Shown here piece after piece: positions 29,152 through 36,544 of a stretch of DNA of 43,451 nt. Origin of the DNA: a virus. The translations under genes and the position numbers were made by a program. Each line of letters opens with the position of its first letter. The stretch's first letter is position 1. The notes below the pieces were generated by a model. That model was not told the DNA's origin and ran no database searches. It was given only the letters and a program-made list of their open reading frames with translations. The stretch is from positions 1 to 43,451 of IMG/VR virus record IMGVR_UViG_3300038428_000168; one strand, written 5' to 3'.

Positions 29152-29698
29152 AGAGTTTCCGAAAATCTATCGTCTCAATCGTGAGGTCATTGTCTCCGAG
29201 AAAATCGATGGCACGAATGGCTGTGTTGCAATCTCTGAGATGGGTGAAGTGAGCGCGCAGAGCCGATCGCAGGCCATCACGATCGCCAACGATAATTTCG
29301 GGTTCGCCAAATGGGTACAAGAGAACGCTAAGGAACTGGTGAGGCTTGGCCCAGGTTATCACTATGGCGAATGGTGGGGCGCTGGCATCCAGCGGCGATA
29401 CGGTCAGGACCGCAAGCGGTTCAGTCTGTTCAATGTTCACCGTTGGGGCGCCAGCCGCCCGGCCTGCTGCGACGTGGTTCCGGTCATTCTGCGCGGGATG
29501 GGTTGGCAGACCGCCTATGCGGCTTTGGAATTGCTGCGGGCTAACGGCAGCTTTGCTGCACCTGGATTTAGTCAGCCCGAGGGTGTCATCGCATTCCATA
29601 CACAGGGAAACCTGATGATGAAAATGACGCTGCTTAAGGATGAGGAATACAAAGGCAAAGCGTCACAATCGCAAAGACAAGATGAACATGGTAACTAA
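29141..29698 (+). CDS. RNA ligase-domain protein (compact)
   Basis: This 185-aa protein starts at ATG 29141 with GGGAG upstream. Nucleotidyltransferase motif I is EKIDGTNG with Lys21 as nucleophile. Motif III lies in YGEWWGAGIQ and FSLFNVH, motif IV in PEGVIAFH, and motif V probably in LMMKMTLLKDE. This matches the RNA_ligase family (Rnl2-like) in a short form lacking the C-terminal domain. It could repair tRNA cut by host anticodon nucleases, but no kinase/phosphatase partner is seen here. Confidence 0.8.
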   Translation: MEFKEFPKIYRLNREVIVSEKIDGTNGCVAISEMGEVSAQSRSQAITIANDNFGFAKWVQENAKELVRLGPGYHYGEWWGAGIQRRYGQDRKRFSLFNVHRWGASRPACCDVVPVILRGMGWQTAYAALELLRANGSFAAPGFSQPEGVIAFHTQGNLMMKMTLLKDEEYKGKASQSQRQDEHGN

Positions 29699-30155
29699 AC
29701 TGTGTATCGAAGGTTACGACGTGTACTTGGCGCGGGACTACGACGCCCTCGACACCGAACTGCGGCTAGCTATCAGTGCGCGGGACTACGCCAACGATAT
29801 GCTTGATAAGGAACGCGCCCGCATCGCTACGCTCGAAAAAGCGCTGACGATGCTGTATGACAAATGGGAGAATGGCGACGGCTGCTACGAAGATCCTGAA
29901 ACCTACGGCGGGTTCCTTGGCAACGCATTCACGCAGCAAGCGCACTTTCAGCTTCTGCGAGACAAGTGTTTGTATGGCGTTCTTCCCGGCTTCAAGCTGA
30001 GCCAGGAAGAGGAAAACCAAGTGCTGGCGCTTATCTGCTCAGGACTGGAAAGCCTGACTAAGGATAGATGCCCCAATTGGCCATGTGCGCTGCCAGCCGA
30101 GCATCATGGTCCATGCTCCACATCGAAAACCGGAGCGAAGTCCGATGATGCATAA
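29682..30155 (+). CDS. Hypothetical protein with C-terminal Cys/His group
   Basis: This 157-aa protein starts at ATG 29682 (or 29688). The middle is helical (AISARDYANDMLDKERARIA). The tail CPNWPCALPAEHHGPCS is a compact metal-binding signature seen in small phage proteins. Function is unknown. Confidence 0.6.
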   Translation: MNMVTKLCIEGYDVYLARDYDALDTELRLAISARDYANDMLDKERARIATLEKALTMLYDKWENGDGCYEDPETYGGFLGNAFTQQAHFQLLRDKCLYGVLPGFKLSQEEENQVLALICSGLESLTKDRCPNWPCALPAEHHGPCSTSKTGAKSDDA

Positions 30156-30402
30156 AATCGAGCCGATTGAGGTTGAGGGCACCGTGCGAGGCGGTTTTAC
30201 AAAGCGCCCTTATATCGTCTTGGTCGACGGCGAGCGGCTGCTAAATAGCCAAGGTACGCCAGTTCGATTCAAAGATTCAATTACCGCCGCACTCGGTGGC
30301 GCGCGGGAGGTGGACCGGCGTCGGCGACTTGCCGTCACGCTGGCATCGCGCTTGCCTGCGGCATCTGATGACCGGCAAGCGAAAATCAAAGGTGTCGAAT
30401 GA
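30148..30402 (+). CDS. Small hypothetical protein
   Basis: This 84-aa protein starts at the second of two ATGs (30145, 30148). PYIVLVDGERLLNSQGTPVR may be a small beta domain, followed by a basic tail. No family is recognised. Confidence 0.55.
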   Translation: MHKIEPIEVEGTVRGGFTKRPYIVLVDGERLLNSQGTPVRFKDSITAALGGAREVDRRRRLAVTLASRLPAASDDRQAKIKGVE

Positions 30403-30566
30403 TCTGTACCAAAGAAAATCCGTGGAAGCCTGAGATGGGATTCCCGGTCCAGCACGACGCGGCACACGAAGTCGGCGAACAAGAGGATGGGTATCCGGGC
30501 GGCGATATCGTCACCATGAAGTGCGACAACTGCGGCGTTCAATGGCGCCAGGAACTACCACAATGA
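30399..30566 (+). CDS. Small zinc-binding protein
   Basis: This 55-aa protein starts by ATGA overlap. HDAAHEVGEQEDGYPGGDIV followed by MKCDNCGVQW resembles the short phage zinc proteins that have an N-terminal His group and a C-terminal CxxC. Function is unknown. Confidence 0.6.
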   Translation: MICTKENPWKPEMGFPVQHDAAHEVGEQEDGYPGGDIVTMKCDNCGVQWRQELPQ

Positions 30567-30739
30567 AAACGGTGAAATGCAGCTTTTGCGGCGCCGAGCA
30601 TACACGGGTCAAATGGGCCTATGCGCCGTTCTCCTGCGGCAAACCCGAATGCGAAGGCGAGCTGATGGAAAGGGAGCGCGAGCAGGAGGCTAACGCCGAG
30701 GAAGCCGCTCGGGCGGATAACTATGCGCGCTACTTCTGA
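30563..30739 (+). CDS. Zinc-ribbon protein, donor of 73-bp repeat
   Basis: This 58-aa protein starts by ATGA overlap. CSFCGAEH and CGKPEC give the metal site. Its tail (EREREQEANAEEAARADNYA, RYF) is encoded by the first copy of a 73-bp direct repeat. The same tail ends the chimeric gene at 31055. Confidence 0.65.
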   Translation: MKTVKCSFCGAEHTRVKWAYAPFSCGKPECEGELMEREREQEANAEEAARADNYARYF

Positions 30740-30748
30740 CCGGGCAGG
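30676..30748 (+). repeat. 73-bp direct repeat, copy 1
   Basis: Identical to 31153-31225 over 73 bp, starting GCGCGAGCAGGAGGCTAACG. It covers the 3' end of the zinc gene and 9 bp beyond its stop. The copies start 477 bp apart. Confidence 0.95.
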
Positions 30749-30751
30749 AAA

Positions 30752-31024
30752 GTGACCAAAGAGGAAATCACCATCGGTCGGCTGCGCAAACGTATCGCGA
30801 CGCTTACGAAGCAGCGCGACCACTGGCATGCGGAATACGACAGCCTGTCCTCGTTCTTCAAGATCTATCCGTACATTGACCGGCATATGGAAGATCACCG
30901 CAAGAGGCAATCCGACCGCAACAGGCTGCGTGAGTTAGAGGCGACTCAGGCGATATTGGTTCGAGAATTGGAACGCTATAAAGCGAGTGACGAAGTAGAG
31001 CATATCAGTGACAAAAAGGCGTAA
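30752..31024 (+). CDS. Coiled-coil hypothetical protein
   Basis: This 90-aa protein starts at GTG 30752 with AGGA upstream. Most of it is heptad-patterned (TIGRLRKRIATLTKQRDHWH; RLRELEATQAILVRELERY). It lies between the two copies of the 73-bp repeat, so recombination between them would delete it. Function is unknown. Confidence 0.6.
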   Translation: MTKEEITIGRLRKRIATLTKQRDHWHAEYDSLSSFFKIYPYIDRHMEDHRKRQSDRNRLRELEATQAILVRELERYKASDEVEHISDKKA

Positions 31025-31054
31025 AATGCAGCTTCCCACACATTGGAGGTTGCC

Positions 31055-31216
31055 ATGCTGATGAACGAACTTTTCGACAAGTACGAAGCCGAATATGTGC
31101 CCGAATTGGAGCCGCGCACCCAGCGCGATTACCGCGGCATTCTGGTGAAGCTGCGCGAGCAGGAGGCTAACGCCGAGGAAGCCGCTCGGGCGGATAACTA
31201 TGCGCGCTACTTCTGA
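31055..31216 (+). pseudogene. Integrase N-terminal fragment fused to zinc-protein tail
   Basis: This 53-codon frame has a strong GGAGG. The first 33 residues (MLMNELFDKYEAEYVPELEP, RTQRDYRGILVKL) match the core-binding (SAM-like) region at the start of phage tyrosine integrases. The remainder comes from copy 2 of the 73-bp repeat and reads as the tail of the zinc gene at 30563. The catalytic domain is missing, so it is a remnant or a newly formed small gene. Confidence 0.65.
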
Positions 31217-31225
31217 CCGGGCAGG
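31153..31225 (+). repeat. 73-bp direct repeat, copy 2
   Basis: Perfect copy of 30676-30748 in the same reading frame relative to each gene. Flanks differ on both sides, so only these 73 bp were duplicated. Confidence 0.95.
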
Positions 31226-31231
31226 TGTCAA

Positions 31232-31582
31232 ATGAGCAGTATGGCCTTTGAGTGGATTGCCTTTGTTGACCGGGACATGGCACCCAACGCGCCGACAATC
31301 CAGGTCATGGAAATGCGCAAAGCGTTCTATGCCGGGCTGGCGTCCGGTGTAAAGCTCGGCTTGGAACGCACACCAGAGCAGAACCTCGCCGAGATGAACG
31401 AATACATCGCGGCCGAAGATTCGCGCCGTCGTCTCGCCAGAATTGAGCAACTTATGCTCGGCGATCCAGACCCCGAATCGAAGGCTGGCGTAGAACTAAT
31501 AAAGCTTGTGACCGAACAAGAGGTCTACGAAAAGCGATTTGGATTTACGGCGAGTGAGGATTGTGAGCCAATTGGCAAATAG
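31232..31582 (+). CDS. Hypothetical protein
   Basis: This 116-aa protein starts at ATG 31232. Helical sequence MRKAFYAGLASGVKLGLERT and an acidic C-terminal half are seen without known motifs. It follows the chimeric fragment by 15 bp. Confidence 0.6.
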   Translation: MSSMAFEWIAFVDRDMAPNAPTIQVMEMRKAFYAGLASGVKLGLERTPEQNLAEMNEYIAAEDSRRRLARIEQLMLGDPDPESKAGVELIKLVTEQEVYEKRFGFTASEDCEPIGK

Positions 31583-31616
31583 GCCTTGACAGCCCACGGC
31601 CTTTATGGCCTACTAT
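31580..31616 (+). promoter_or_regulatory. Candidate promoter with flanking dyad
   Basis: TTGACA (31586-31591) and TACTAT (31611-31616) are 19 bp apart. The dyad TAGGCC (31580-31585) and GGCCTA (31607-31612) spans the spacer and could bind a repressor. It precedes the gene at 31639 and the HTH gene behind it, in one of the few gaps in the operon. Confidence 0.4.
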
Positions 31617-31638
31617 GCCTAACAAAGGAGTCCAGACC

Positions 31639-31779
31639 ATGAAATACCGCATAGCACAAATAGTCGAATGGGATCGCAGCGGACAGTCTTGCATCGCCAT
31701 CATCGAGGGCAACGAGATTGTCTCTCGGCATTTCGATTACGCCGAAGCTCGCGCGGCGCTCCGCGCCTTGACAAAGTGA
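31639..31779 (+). CDS. Small hypothetical protein (46 aa)
   Basis: MKYRIAQIVEWDRSGQSCIA and a helix EARAALRALTK, preceded by AAAGGAG. It resembles a small alpha/beta domain. Its stop overlaps the HTH gene as GTGA, so the two are probably co-translated, like a toxin-antitoxin or repressor pair, but this is not shown. Confidence 0.55.
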   Translation: MKYRIAQIVEWDRSGQSCIAIIEGNEIVSRHFDYAEARAALRALTK

Positions 31780-31955
31780 CTGGCGCTCAGTTCAAACGGC
31801 TCTTGGATAATGCCGCTGTGACGCAGCGCGCGGCTGCTCAAGCGCTTGAGATTCATGAGCGAACAGTGCGTAAGTTCGTGGCTGGCGATTCTGTGGTTCC
31901 GCGCACGGTCGAATTGGCTGCCAAGTATCTTTGGGACAAGTCGAGAGCGTCATGA
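31776..31955 (+). CDS. HTH DNA-binding protein
   Basis: This 59-aa protein starts at GTG 31776: MTGAQFKRLLDNAAVTQRAA followed by AQALEIHERTVRKFVAGDSV. This is a Cro/antitoxin-like helix-turn-helix. It likely acts on the dyad at 31580-31612. Confidence 0.7.
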   Translation: MTGAQFKRLLDNAAVTQRAAAQALEIHERTVRKFVAGDSVVPRTVELAAKYLWDKSRAS

Positions 31956-32125
31956 CTGACAGAATGATCGAAGTAACCGATAAATCCGAACTGACCGCGC
32001 TGCATGCCGATCCTGCGAGCCTCGATAGGCCGTTCCTTTTCTCGCAGCGCATCGGCAGCCGAATCCATTTCTACGCGAACGCCGACGATCTGAGGGCGTG
32101 GAGGGCGGCGCGTGAGATTCGGTAG
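31952..32125 (+). CDS. Small hypothetical protein before C5 methyltransferase
   Basis: This 57-aa protein starts by ATGA overlap: FLFSQRIGSRIHFYANADDL. Its end overlaps the methyltransferase start by 14 bp. Function is unknown. Confidence 0.55.
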   Translation: MTDRMIEVTDKSELTALHADPASLDRPFLFSQRIGSRIHFYANADDLRAWRAAREIR

Positions 32126-33350
32126 CGTGTGCAGCGGGATCGAAGCGGCAAGCGTGGCGTGGAATCCACTTGGCTGGCGAACCCAGTTCGTCTCGGAGAT
32201 TGATCGTTTCCCATGTGAGTTGCTGAAAGTGCGCCATCCGGATGTTCCTAACTTTGGAGACATGACCCAATTCCATGAGTGGCCAGATGCAAATATCGAT
32301 GTTCTCGTCGGAGGAACACCCTGCCAGTCCTTCAGCGTCGCAGGACTCAGAAAAGGACTGGATGACTCGCGTGGCAACCTCATGCTTACCTATCTTGCGA
32401 TTGCTGCACGCTATCGCCCCCAGTGGCTGGTTTGGGAGAACGTCCCCGGCGTACTGTCGTCAGACGAAGGTCGGGATTTTGGTTCCCTACTCGGGGGCAT
32501 GGCCGAACTCGGGTATGGGTTCGCCTACCGCGTTCTTGACGCTCAGTACTTCCACCTGGCCCAGCGACGCGAGCGTGTGTTCGTTGTCGGATATCTTGGA
32601 GATTGGCGACGTGCCGCAGCGGTACTTTTTGAGCGCTCGAGCTTGCGCGCGGATCCTGCGCCGGACCGCCAAGCGGGGGCGAACATTGCCGCCAGCCTTA
32701 CGGCAGGCTCTCACCCAGGTAGCAACGCGCCAGGCCGTCGCCGAGAAGACGACGTGAACTTAGTCAGCCACGCATTGTTGGCGAAGCCGAACGACGCTCA
32801 CGACGCTCACGACGCTTCGATGCAAACATATATTGCCCATACCTTGCAGGCCCATACGGGCCGCAACCAAATCGAAGCCACCTACGTCACGCACGCCCTG
32901 ACTGCGGAGGGGTTCGACGCCAGCGAGGATGGATCTGGCCGCGGCACGCCACTCACCGTCGCCTTCAACGCGCGCCAAGATCCTGATAGTTGGGTTGAGC
33001 GCACGGGACCGCTGGACACAGACGGCGGTTCCCAGGCGGTCGCATTCGTGCAGAACAGTCGTAGCGAGGTCAGGTATATGCCCGTTGCGGGCGCTCTGGC
33101 TACCGAGCATGGAGCGCAGCAACAGACCTATATCAAAGAGGGCATGGCCGTGCGTCGCCTCACTCCGCGCGAATGCGAGCGACTACAGGGCTTCCCCGAC
33201 GATTACACGCTGATCACTTACAAGCGCAAGCCCGCGACCGATGGCGTGCGTTACAAGGGATTGGGAAATTCTATGGCGCGGCCAGTGATGGAGTGGATCG
33301 GCCGCCGTATCGACCTTGCATCACAATCTACTTCATGCGAGAAGCCATGA
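32112..33350 (+). CDS. C5-cytosine DNA methyltransferase (Dcm-like)
   Basis: This 412-aa protein starts at GTG 32112. FGSVCSGIEAASVAW binds AdoMet, GGTPCQSFS (PCQ 70-72) holds the catalytic cysteine, ENV (109-111) and QRRER (151-155) complete the core, and LTPRECERLQGFP with KGLGNSMARPV closes it. The variable target region holds a short AHD repeat (NDAHDAHDA) from a repeated GACGCTCAC. It would protect phage DNA from restriction. No cognate nuclease is next to it. Confidence 0.92.
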   Translation: MRFGSVCSGIEAASVAWNPLGWRTQFVSEIDRFPCELLKVRHPDVPNFGDMTQFHEWPDANIDVLVGGTPCQSFSVAGLRKGLDDSRGNLMLTYLAIAARYRPQWLVWENVPGVLSSDEGRDFGSLLGGMAELGYGFAYRVLDAQYFHLAQRRERVFVVGYLGDWRRAAAVLFERSSLRADPAPDRQAGANIAASLTAGSHPGSNAPGRRREDDVNLVSHALLAKPNDAHDAHDASMQTYIAHTLQAHTGRNQIEATYVTHALTAEGFDASEDGSGRGTPLTVAFNARQDPDSWVERTGPLDTDGGSQAVAFVQNSRSEVRYMPVAGALATEHGAQQQTYIKEGMAVRRLTPRECERLQGFPDDYTLITYKRKPATDGVRYKGLGNSMARPVMEWIGRRIDLASQSTSCEKP

Positions 33351-33544
33351 CTTACATCAGTTCCACATCGCCCAACCTGCAATGCGAAAAGCAAACAAAG
33401 CAGGGGCATCGGTGCGGCAACATACCTAAGGGGCGCAGTCACGGGCGCTCTTTGTGCGCTCGCCATCTGCGGGAAGCTGAGAAATCGTCTGCGGACGCTG
33501 AGCAGCGGTGGAAGGATGCGGGCGAGCCAGAAGGTGACCTATGA
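33347..33544 (+). CDS. Small zinc-finger protein
   Basis: This 65-aa protein starts by ATGA overlap. CEKQTKQGHRCGN and SLCARHLREAEK form a C-x7-H-x1-C...C-x2-H arrangement typical of short phage metal-binding proteins. Function is unknown. Confidence 0.6.
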   Translation: MTYISSTSPNLQCEKQTKQGHRCGNIPKGRSHGRSLCARHLREAEKSSADAEQRWKDAGEPEGDL

Positions 33545-33876
33545 GCCTTTTCCAATGTGGGAATTGCGGCTGCTGCGAGAACACGGCGCTATCCGGGCAG
33601 GGATGCGATGGATACGCGGAGAGCTTCTACGACTGGACCGGGCTGGAGGACCGCAAGGGCAAGAAGCTATGCAGCGCATGCGCCCCAACACAGTACGAAG
33701 ACGGCACGAAAACCGAGTACGGGACTTGGCACGGCCAATTCCCGCGCGTCTTTCTGCCGATGAATAAATTCAGGACTGCTCGCAATGGGAACTTGGCGCA
33801 CATCGAAACCGGAGACGAGGATTTCCGGAAGTACGCCATCGCCTCACAATCTACATCCGCCTCGGAGCCGAAATGA
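33541..33876 (+). CDS. Cys-rich phage protein
   Basis: This 111-aa protein reads FQCGNCGCCENTALS ... SACAP with an acidic middle (YAESFYDWTGLEDRKGKKLC). Similar proteins appear in many phages, without function. It starts by ATGA overlap. Confidence 0.65.
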   Translation: MSLFQCGNCGCCENTALSGQGCDGYAESFYDWTGLEDRKGKKLCSACAPTQYEDGTKTEYGTWHGQFPRVFLPMNKFRTARNGNLAHIETGDEDFRKYAIASQSTSASEPK

Positions 33877-34244
33877 AAAAGGCCGTGTACCTGGAGCGAT
33901 ACGAATGGGGTTACGTGGCTGAAGCCATGGAGCGCGCAGCGACTGCTAACCCTTCCGACTGCACCATCACGCATGTCGGACGCCATGAGATCAGGAGAAT
34001 TGCGAAGATCCTGCGCGATGCGTCTATCGAACCAACTCCCAAATCCGCCGAGGAGCCGCGACTGGACGTTGAACTGTGTCGATACGAAACTCGGATAATG
34101 AGCCACGCCGAGTGGCGAGCATTGCATCCGACCGAACACCCGCTCTGGTGTCTACACGCTATGACAGGAAAACTTGAGCCTTGCGACTGTGATCTAGCCT
34201 ATCCAGAATCGATGCAACCACAATCCGAAACAGGAGAAGACTGA
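33873..34244 (+). CDS. Hypothetical protein
   Basis: This 123-aa protein starts by ATGA overlap. It has a helical N-terminal half (WGYVAEAMERAATA) and a Cys/His-rich end (LWCLHAMTGKLEPCDCD). No family is recognised. Confidence 0.6.
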   Translation: MKKAVYLERYEWGYVAEAMERAATANPSDCTITHVGRHEIRRIAKILRDASIEPTPKSAEEPRLDVELCRYETRIMSHAEWRALHPTEHPLWCLHAMTGKLEPCDCDLAYPESMQPQSETGED

Positions 34245-34245
34245 C

Positions 34246-34410
34246 ATGACCAAGCGAAAATCCAAACCCCAGCCGAAGACCTTCAACCCACACCACCAGG
34301 AACTGGTATCGTTGTTTCACCACCCCGGCATCAATGTCTTTCCGACACCGAATATCGGCTTAGCGTTGGCACATCTGCCGTGCACAGCGGGAGTCAAGCA
34401 TGAGCGATGA
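34246..34410 (+). CDS. Small basic hypothetical protein
   Basis: This 54-aa protein starts 1 bp after the previous stop: MTKRKSKPQPKTFNPHHQEL. It has a basic N-terminus and a Pro/His-rich middle. It overlaps the next gene by 11 bp. Function is unknown. Confidence 0.55.
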   Translation: MTKRKSKPQPKTFNPHHQELVSLFHHPGINVFPTPNIGLALAHLPCTAGVKHER

Positions 34411-34645
34411 ATTCACCGTCTGCGAGGTCTTCGGTCCCCAAGGGCAACCCGTGGCCCAACGTCGCTACGGCGAGCCCGTGGACCCGGCGACATTCCCGGC
34501 ACCAGGCAACTGGACGCACCGCTGGAGTAATGACCTATCGCGCATTCCGAAGCCGTGGAACACGCGGGACCTGTGGCGACGGTTTTTCCCAGGTGCGGCG
34601 AAGTTCATGTTTCCGTCTGTTCCCGACACAGGAGTAGTCAAATGA
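34400..34645 (+). CDS. Hypothetical protein
   Basis: This 81-aa protein reads VCEVFGPQGQPVAQRRYGEP with a Trp-rich C-terminal half (NWTHRWSNDLSRIPKPWNTR). The stop overlaps the next start. No family is recognised. Confidence 0.6.
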   Translation: MSDEFTVCEVFGPQGQPVAQRRYGEPVDPATFPAPGNWTHRWSNDLSRIPKPWNTRDLWRRFFPGAAKFMFPSVPDTGVVK

Positions 34646-34812
34646 TGGGATACGTTATCGTTGGGCACTGCCCGAAATGCGGCGCACCGATCTATGCGCA
34701 ACAAGTCTCGATGAGCATATCGCCGCCCAAGTCGATTCCATCGTGCCGATGCGCGACGAAGGAAGCCAAGCGGAATCATGCTCAGCGTAGTAATGTGCTG
34801 CCTGCCAGGTGA
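34642..34812 (+). CDS. Last early gene, small zinc protein
   Basis: This 56-aa protein starts at ATG 34642 (or 34645). VGHCPKCGAPIYAQ and SCRCATKEAK form a metal site. It is the last plus-strand gene before the convergent region. Function is unknown. Confidence 0.6.
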   Translation: MMGYVIVGHCPKCGAPIYAQQVSMSISPPKSIPSCRCATKEAKRNHAQRSNVLPAR

Positions 34813-35149
34813 CCAAATTTGATGCTTGGCCTATACAAAGATATATAAGTCAACAGCTTATACACAGCGTCCAGTTGACACAGCTTGTCCCTCAACGAGG
34901 GGCAGAACCTAAAAAGCTTTAGGCACCGCTTCTTTGCGGAACACAGATAAGAATAGCCTCCCACGCGGGTGGGGGGCTATTCGTGTTGCGCGACCCGATG
35001 ACATCCCGCACCCCAAGGCTTTCGGAAATCCGTGGAATGGTCCGAAAGACGGCAAGCGTTGGTTCGGCAAAAACTCAAAAGTGGTGCGCAAATGACAACT
35101 GCTGATGCCAGTTCTGAATCCACGCCTTGAGAGCCCGGATTGTAGAGCT
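34813..35149. other. Convergent intergenic region
   Basis: The plus early operon ends at 34812 and the minus late operon ends at 35150. Inside are the hairpin at 34951-34982 and two small dyads (CCCTC-AAC-GAGGG near 34890 and CCTAAA-AAGC-TTTAGG at 34908-34923). A plus frame from 34913 to 35095 reads plausibly (RPDDIPHPKAFGNPWNGPKD) but lacks an ATG or GTG start; a TTG at 34934 is the only candidate. It could be the tail of a decayed gene. Confidence 0.5.
34951..34982. terminator. Bidirectional terminator hairpin
   Basis: GAATAGCCTCCCAC and GTGGGGGGCTATTC form a 14-bp stem (one G-U pair) with a GCGG loop. It stands between the two convergent operons and would stop transcripts from both sides. 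U-runs are weak on both strands (TTATCTGTGT on minus). Confidence 0.7.
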
Positions 35150-35455
35150 TTAGGCGGCGGTGGTGCTTGAGGCGGGGGTCGCAGGAATCGCCGCAATGGC
35201 TGCCTGCACGGTGGCATCAAGTGCGGTGACGGCGGCCAGCGGGCCCGATAGATCAACGCCGGGATTCGAGGCTTGGAGTGCCGAAATCTGTGCGTTCAAT
35301 GCGGCCACTTCGCTCTGTACGTCGGTGGCAAACGTGGTGAAGTCAGCGGTTAGGTTGGCAATCGCGGTATTCAATTCGGTGAGGTTGGCGGACATGATAT
35401 TGACCTTTTTGTGGAGTTCGTGAAGGGACTCGAAAATTTGATCGTTGGTGACCAT
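35150..35455 (-). CDS. Coiled-coil late protein
   Basis: This 101-aa protein from ATG 35455 could alternatively use GTG 35470. Residues about 20-70 are heptad-like (MSANLTELNTAIANLTADFT; SEVAALNAQISALQASN), and the end is Ala/Pro/Thr-rich. It is the last gene of the late operon. A TATAAT sits 8 nt before the ATG, but no good -35 is seen. It may be a small structural or lysis-associated protein. Confidence 0.6.
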   Translation of the reverse strand: MVTNDQIFESLHELHKKVNIMSANLTELNTAIANLTADFTTFATDVQSEVAALNAQISALQASNPGVDLSGPLAAVTALDATVQAAIAAIPATPASSTTAA

Positions 35456-35479
35456 GGCGGAATTATACACGCAGATTTG

Positions 35480-36007
35480 TTACCGAATCTTGATGAGCTT
35501 AAATCCGATGCTTGCCACGATCCACAGGAGCGAGTTCGGCGTGCATTCACGAACGGCGAATGGCATGTCTTGCGGCAGTTCATGGACGCTCTGGAGCGAT
35601 CCTAGGCCGAGCGCCGAACACACCCAGAACCCTTCGCCATTGGTCAGCGGAATGCCGGTGATGAAGGAGAAAATATCGGCCTCGTCGTAGCCATCATTCA
35701 GATGCTGGACGAGCCAGCTTGTCCAGGCTTGATACTGCGTCAGGGAAACCGGTTTCGTCGCGCGGATGTGCTTGACGGAGTTATCGAGATAACCCGCTGG
35801 CCGACGCTGCACCCCTGATGGGATACGGACTCCCCCAACCGTCATAGCGTTGTTGCGCGCGTCGATGTAGGAGCCGTCTCGCAGTCTTGGGGCCACGTGG
35901 GCGCACCCATCGTAACCATTGCCATACCATGCGATAAATCGCGAGATCCAATCCGGACTTCGCACGAAATCAAAGGTAATGGCTGGTGGATCGAGAACTG
36001 CGCTCAC
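35480..36007 (-). CDS. Permuted NlpC/P60-like peptidase
   Basis: This 175-aa protein has HVAPRL in the N-terminal half (YGNGYDGCAHVAP) and a C-terminal CSALGLG. In permuted NlpC/P60 (YiiX-type) enzymes, the His and the Cys are in this order. A phage enzyme of this sort could cut peptidoglycan or act on another amide. It sits with holin-like and lysozyme genes, so it may be a second lytic enzyme or a virion-associated peptidase. Fold assignment is an inference. Confidence 0.6.
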   Translation of the reverse strand: MSAVLDPPAITFDFVRSPDWISRFIAWYGNGYDGCAHVAPRLRDGSYIDARNNAMTVGGVRIPSGVQRRPAGYLDNSVKHIRATKPVSLTQYQAWTSWLVQHLNDGYDEADIFSFITGIPLTNGEGFWVCSALGLGSLQSVHELPQDMPFAVRECTPNSLLWIVASIGFKLIKIR

Positions 36008-36264
36008 AGCGGTGCGCCCTGTGATCGGCTCTCCATGAAATTTCCCGGCACCGCCGCCGCCACCCTATCGGCCGCATCGTGCAGCGCGTTGGCCACGTCG
36101 GCCAGATGTTCGACTGGAACCGGCGCACTCGACGCAACGCCCTGGCCGTGGATCTTCGCCACGATGTCCTCGATCGCCTTGGCCGCGGCGGGCGACACGT
36201 TGATGAGGGCCACGCCGATACTCACGAGTTCGGCCACGGTGAGCATTCCTAGGACCGCAGCCAT
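36004..36264 (-). CDS. Small late protein, alanine-rich
   Basis: This 86-aa protein from ATG 36264 starts 1 bp after the previous stop. MAAVLGMLTVAELVSIGVAL may be a membrane-associated helix, and VEHLADVANALHDAADRVAA is an amphipathic helix. It may be a holin or antiholin component, but no family is recognised. Confidence 0.6.
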   Translation of the reverse strand: MAAVLGMLTVAELVSIGVALINVSPAAAKAIEDIVAKIHGQGVASSAPVPVEHLADVANALHDAADRVAAAVPGNFMESRSQGAPL

Positions 36265-36265
36265 G

Positions 36266-36544
36266 TCAGGCTGCCGGCGCTGCGGTCTTGGTCGCCAAGT
36301 AACCCTGCAACTTGGTGATTGCGAGACCCACCAATTGCTGCTGAATTTCCAGCAAGAATGAAATGCCTGCGGCGGGACCGGCTGCCTCGAGCTGGAGCAG
36401 TGCGGCTGCTTCGAGGCCAAGATTGCCTTTCGCGGCCTGGATTGATTCCAAGAATGTGATGAGCGGTGCGCCGCCCGTGGTGGCGAGATCGCTTGTAATC
36501 AGGGCCAGGAAGGCTTGGCCGGCAGTGGGTGCAGTGGAACTCAT
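36266..36544 (-). CDS. Small late protein, helical
   Basis: This 92-aa hydrophobic-helical protein (AFLALITSDLATTGGAPLIT; GISFLLEIQQQLVGLAITKL) overlaps the gene upstream by 4 bp. In this position, between lysozyme/holin-like genes, it may belong to the lysis cassette. Function is unknown. Confidence 0.6.
   Translation of the reverse strand: MSSTAPTAGQAFLALITSDLATTGGAPLITFLESIQAAKGNLGLEAAALLQLEAAGPAAGISFLLEIQQQLVGLAITKLQGYLATKTAAPAA

Noticed and set aside
31055-31216. Complete integrase
   Set aside because: Only about 33 residues of an N-terminal domain are present. No catalytic R-H-R-Y region follows.
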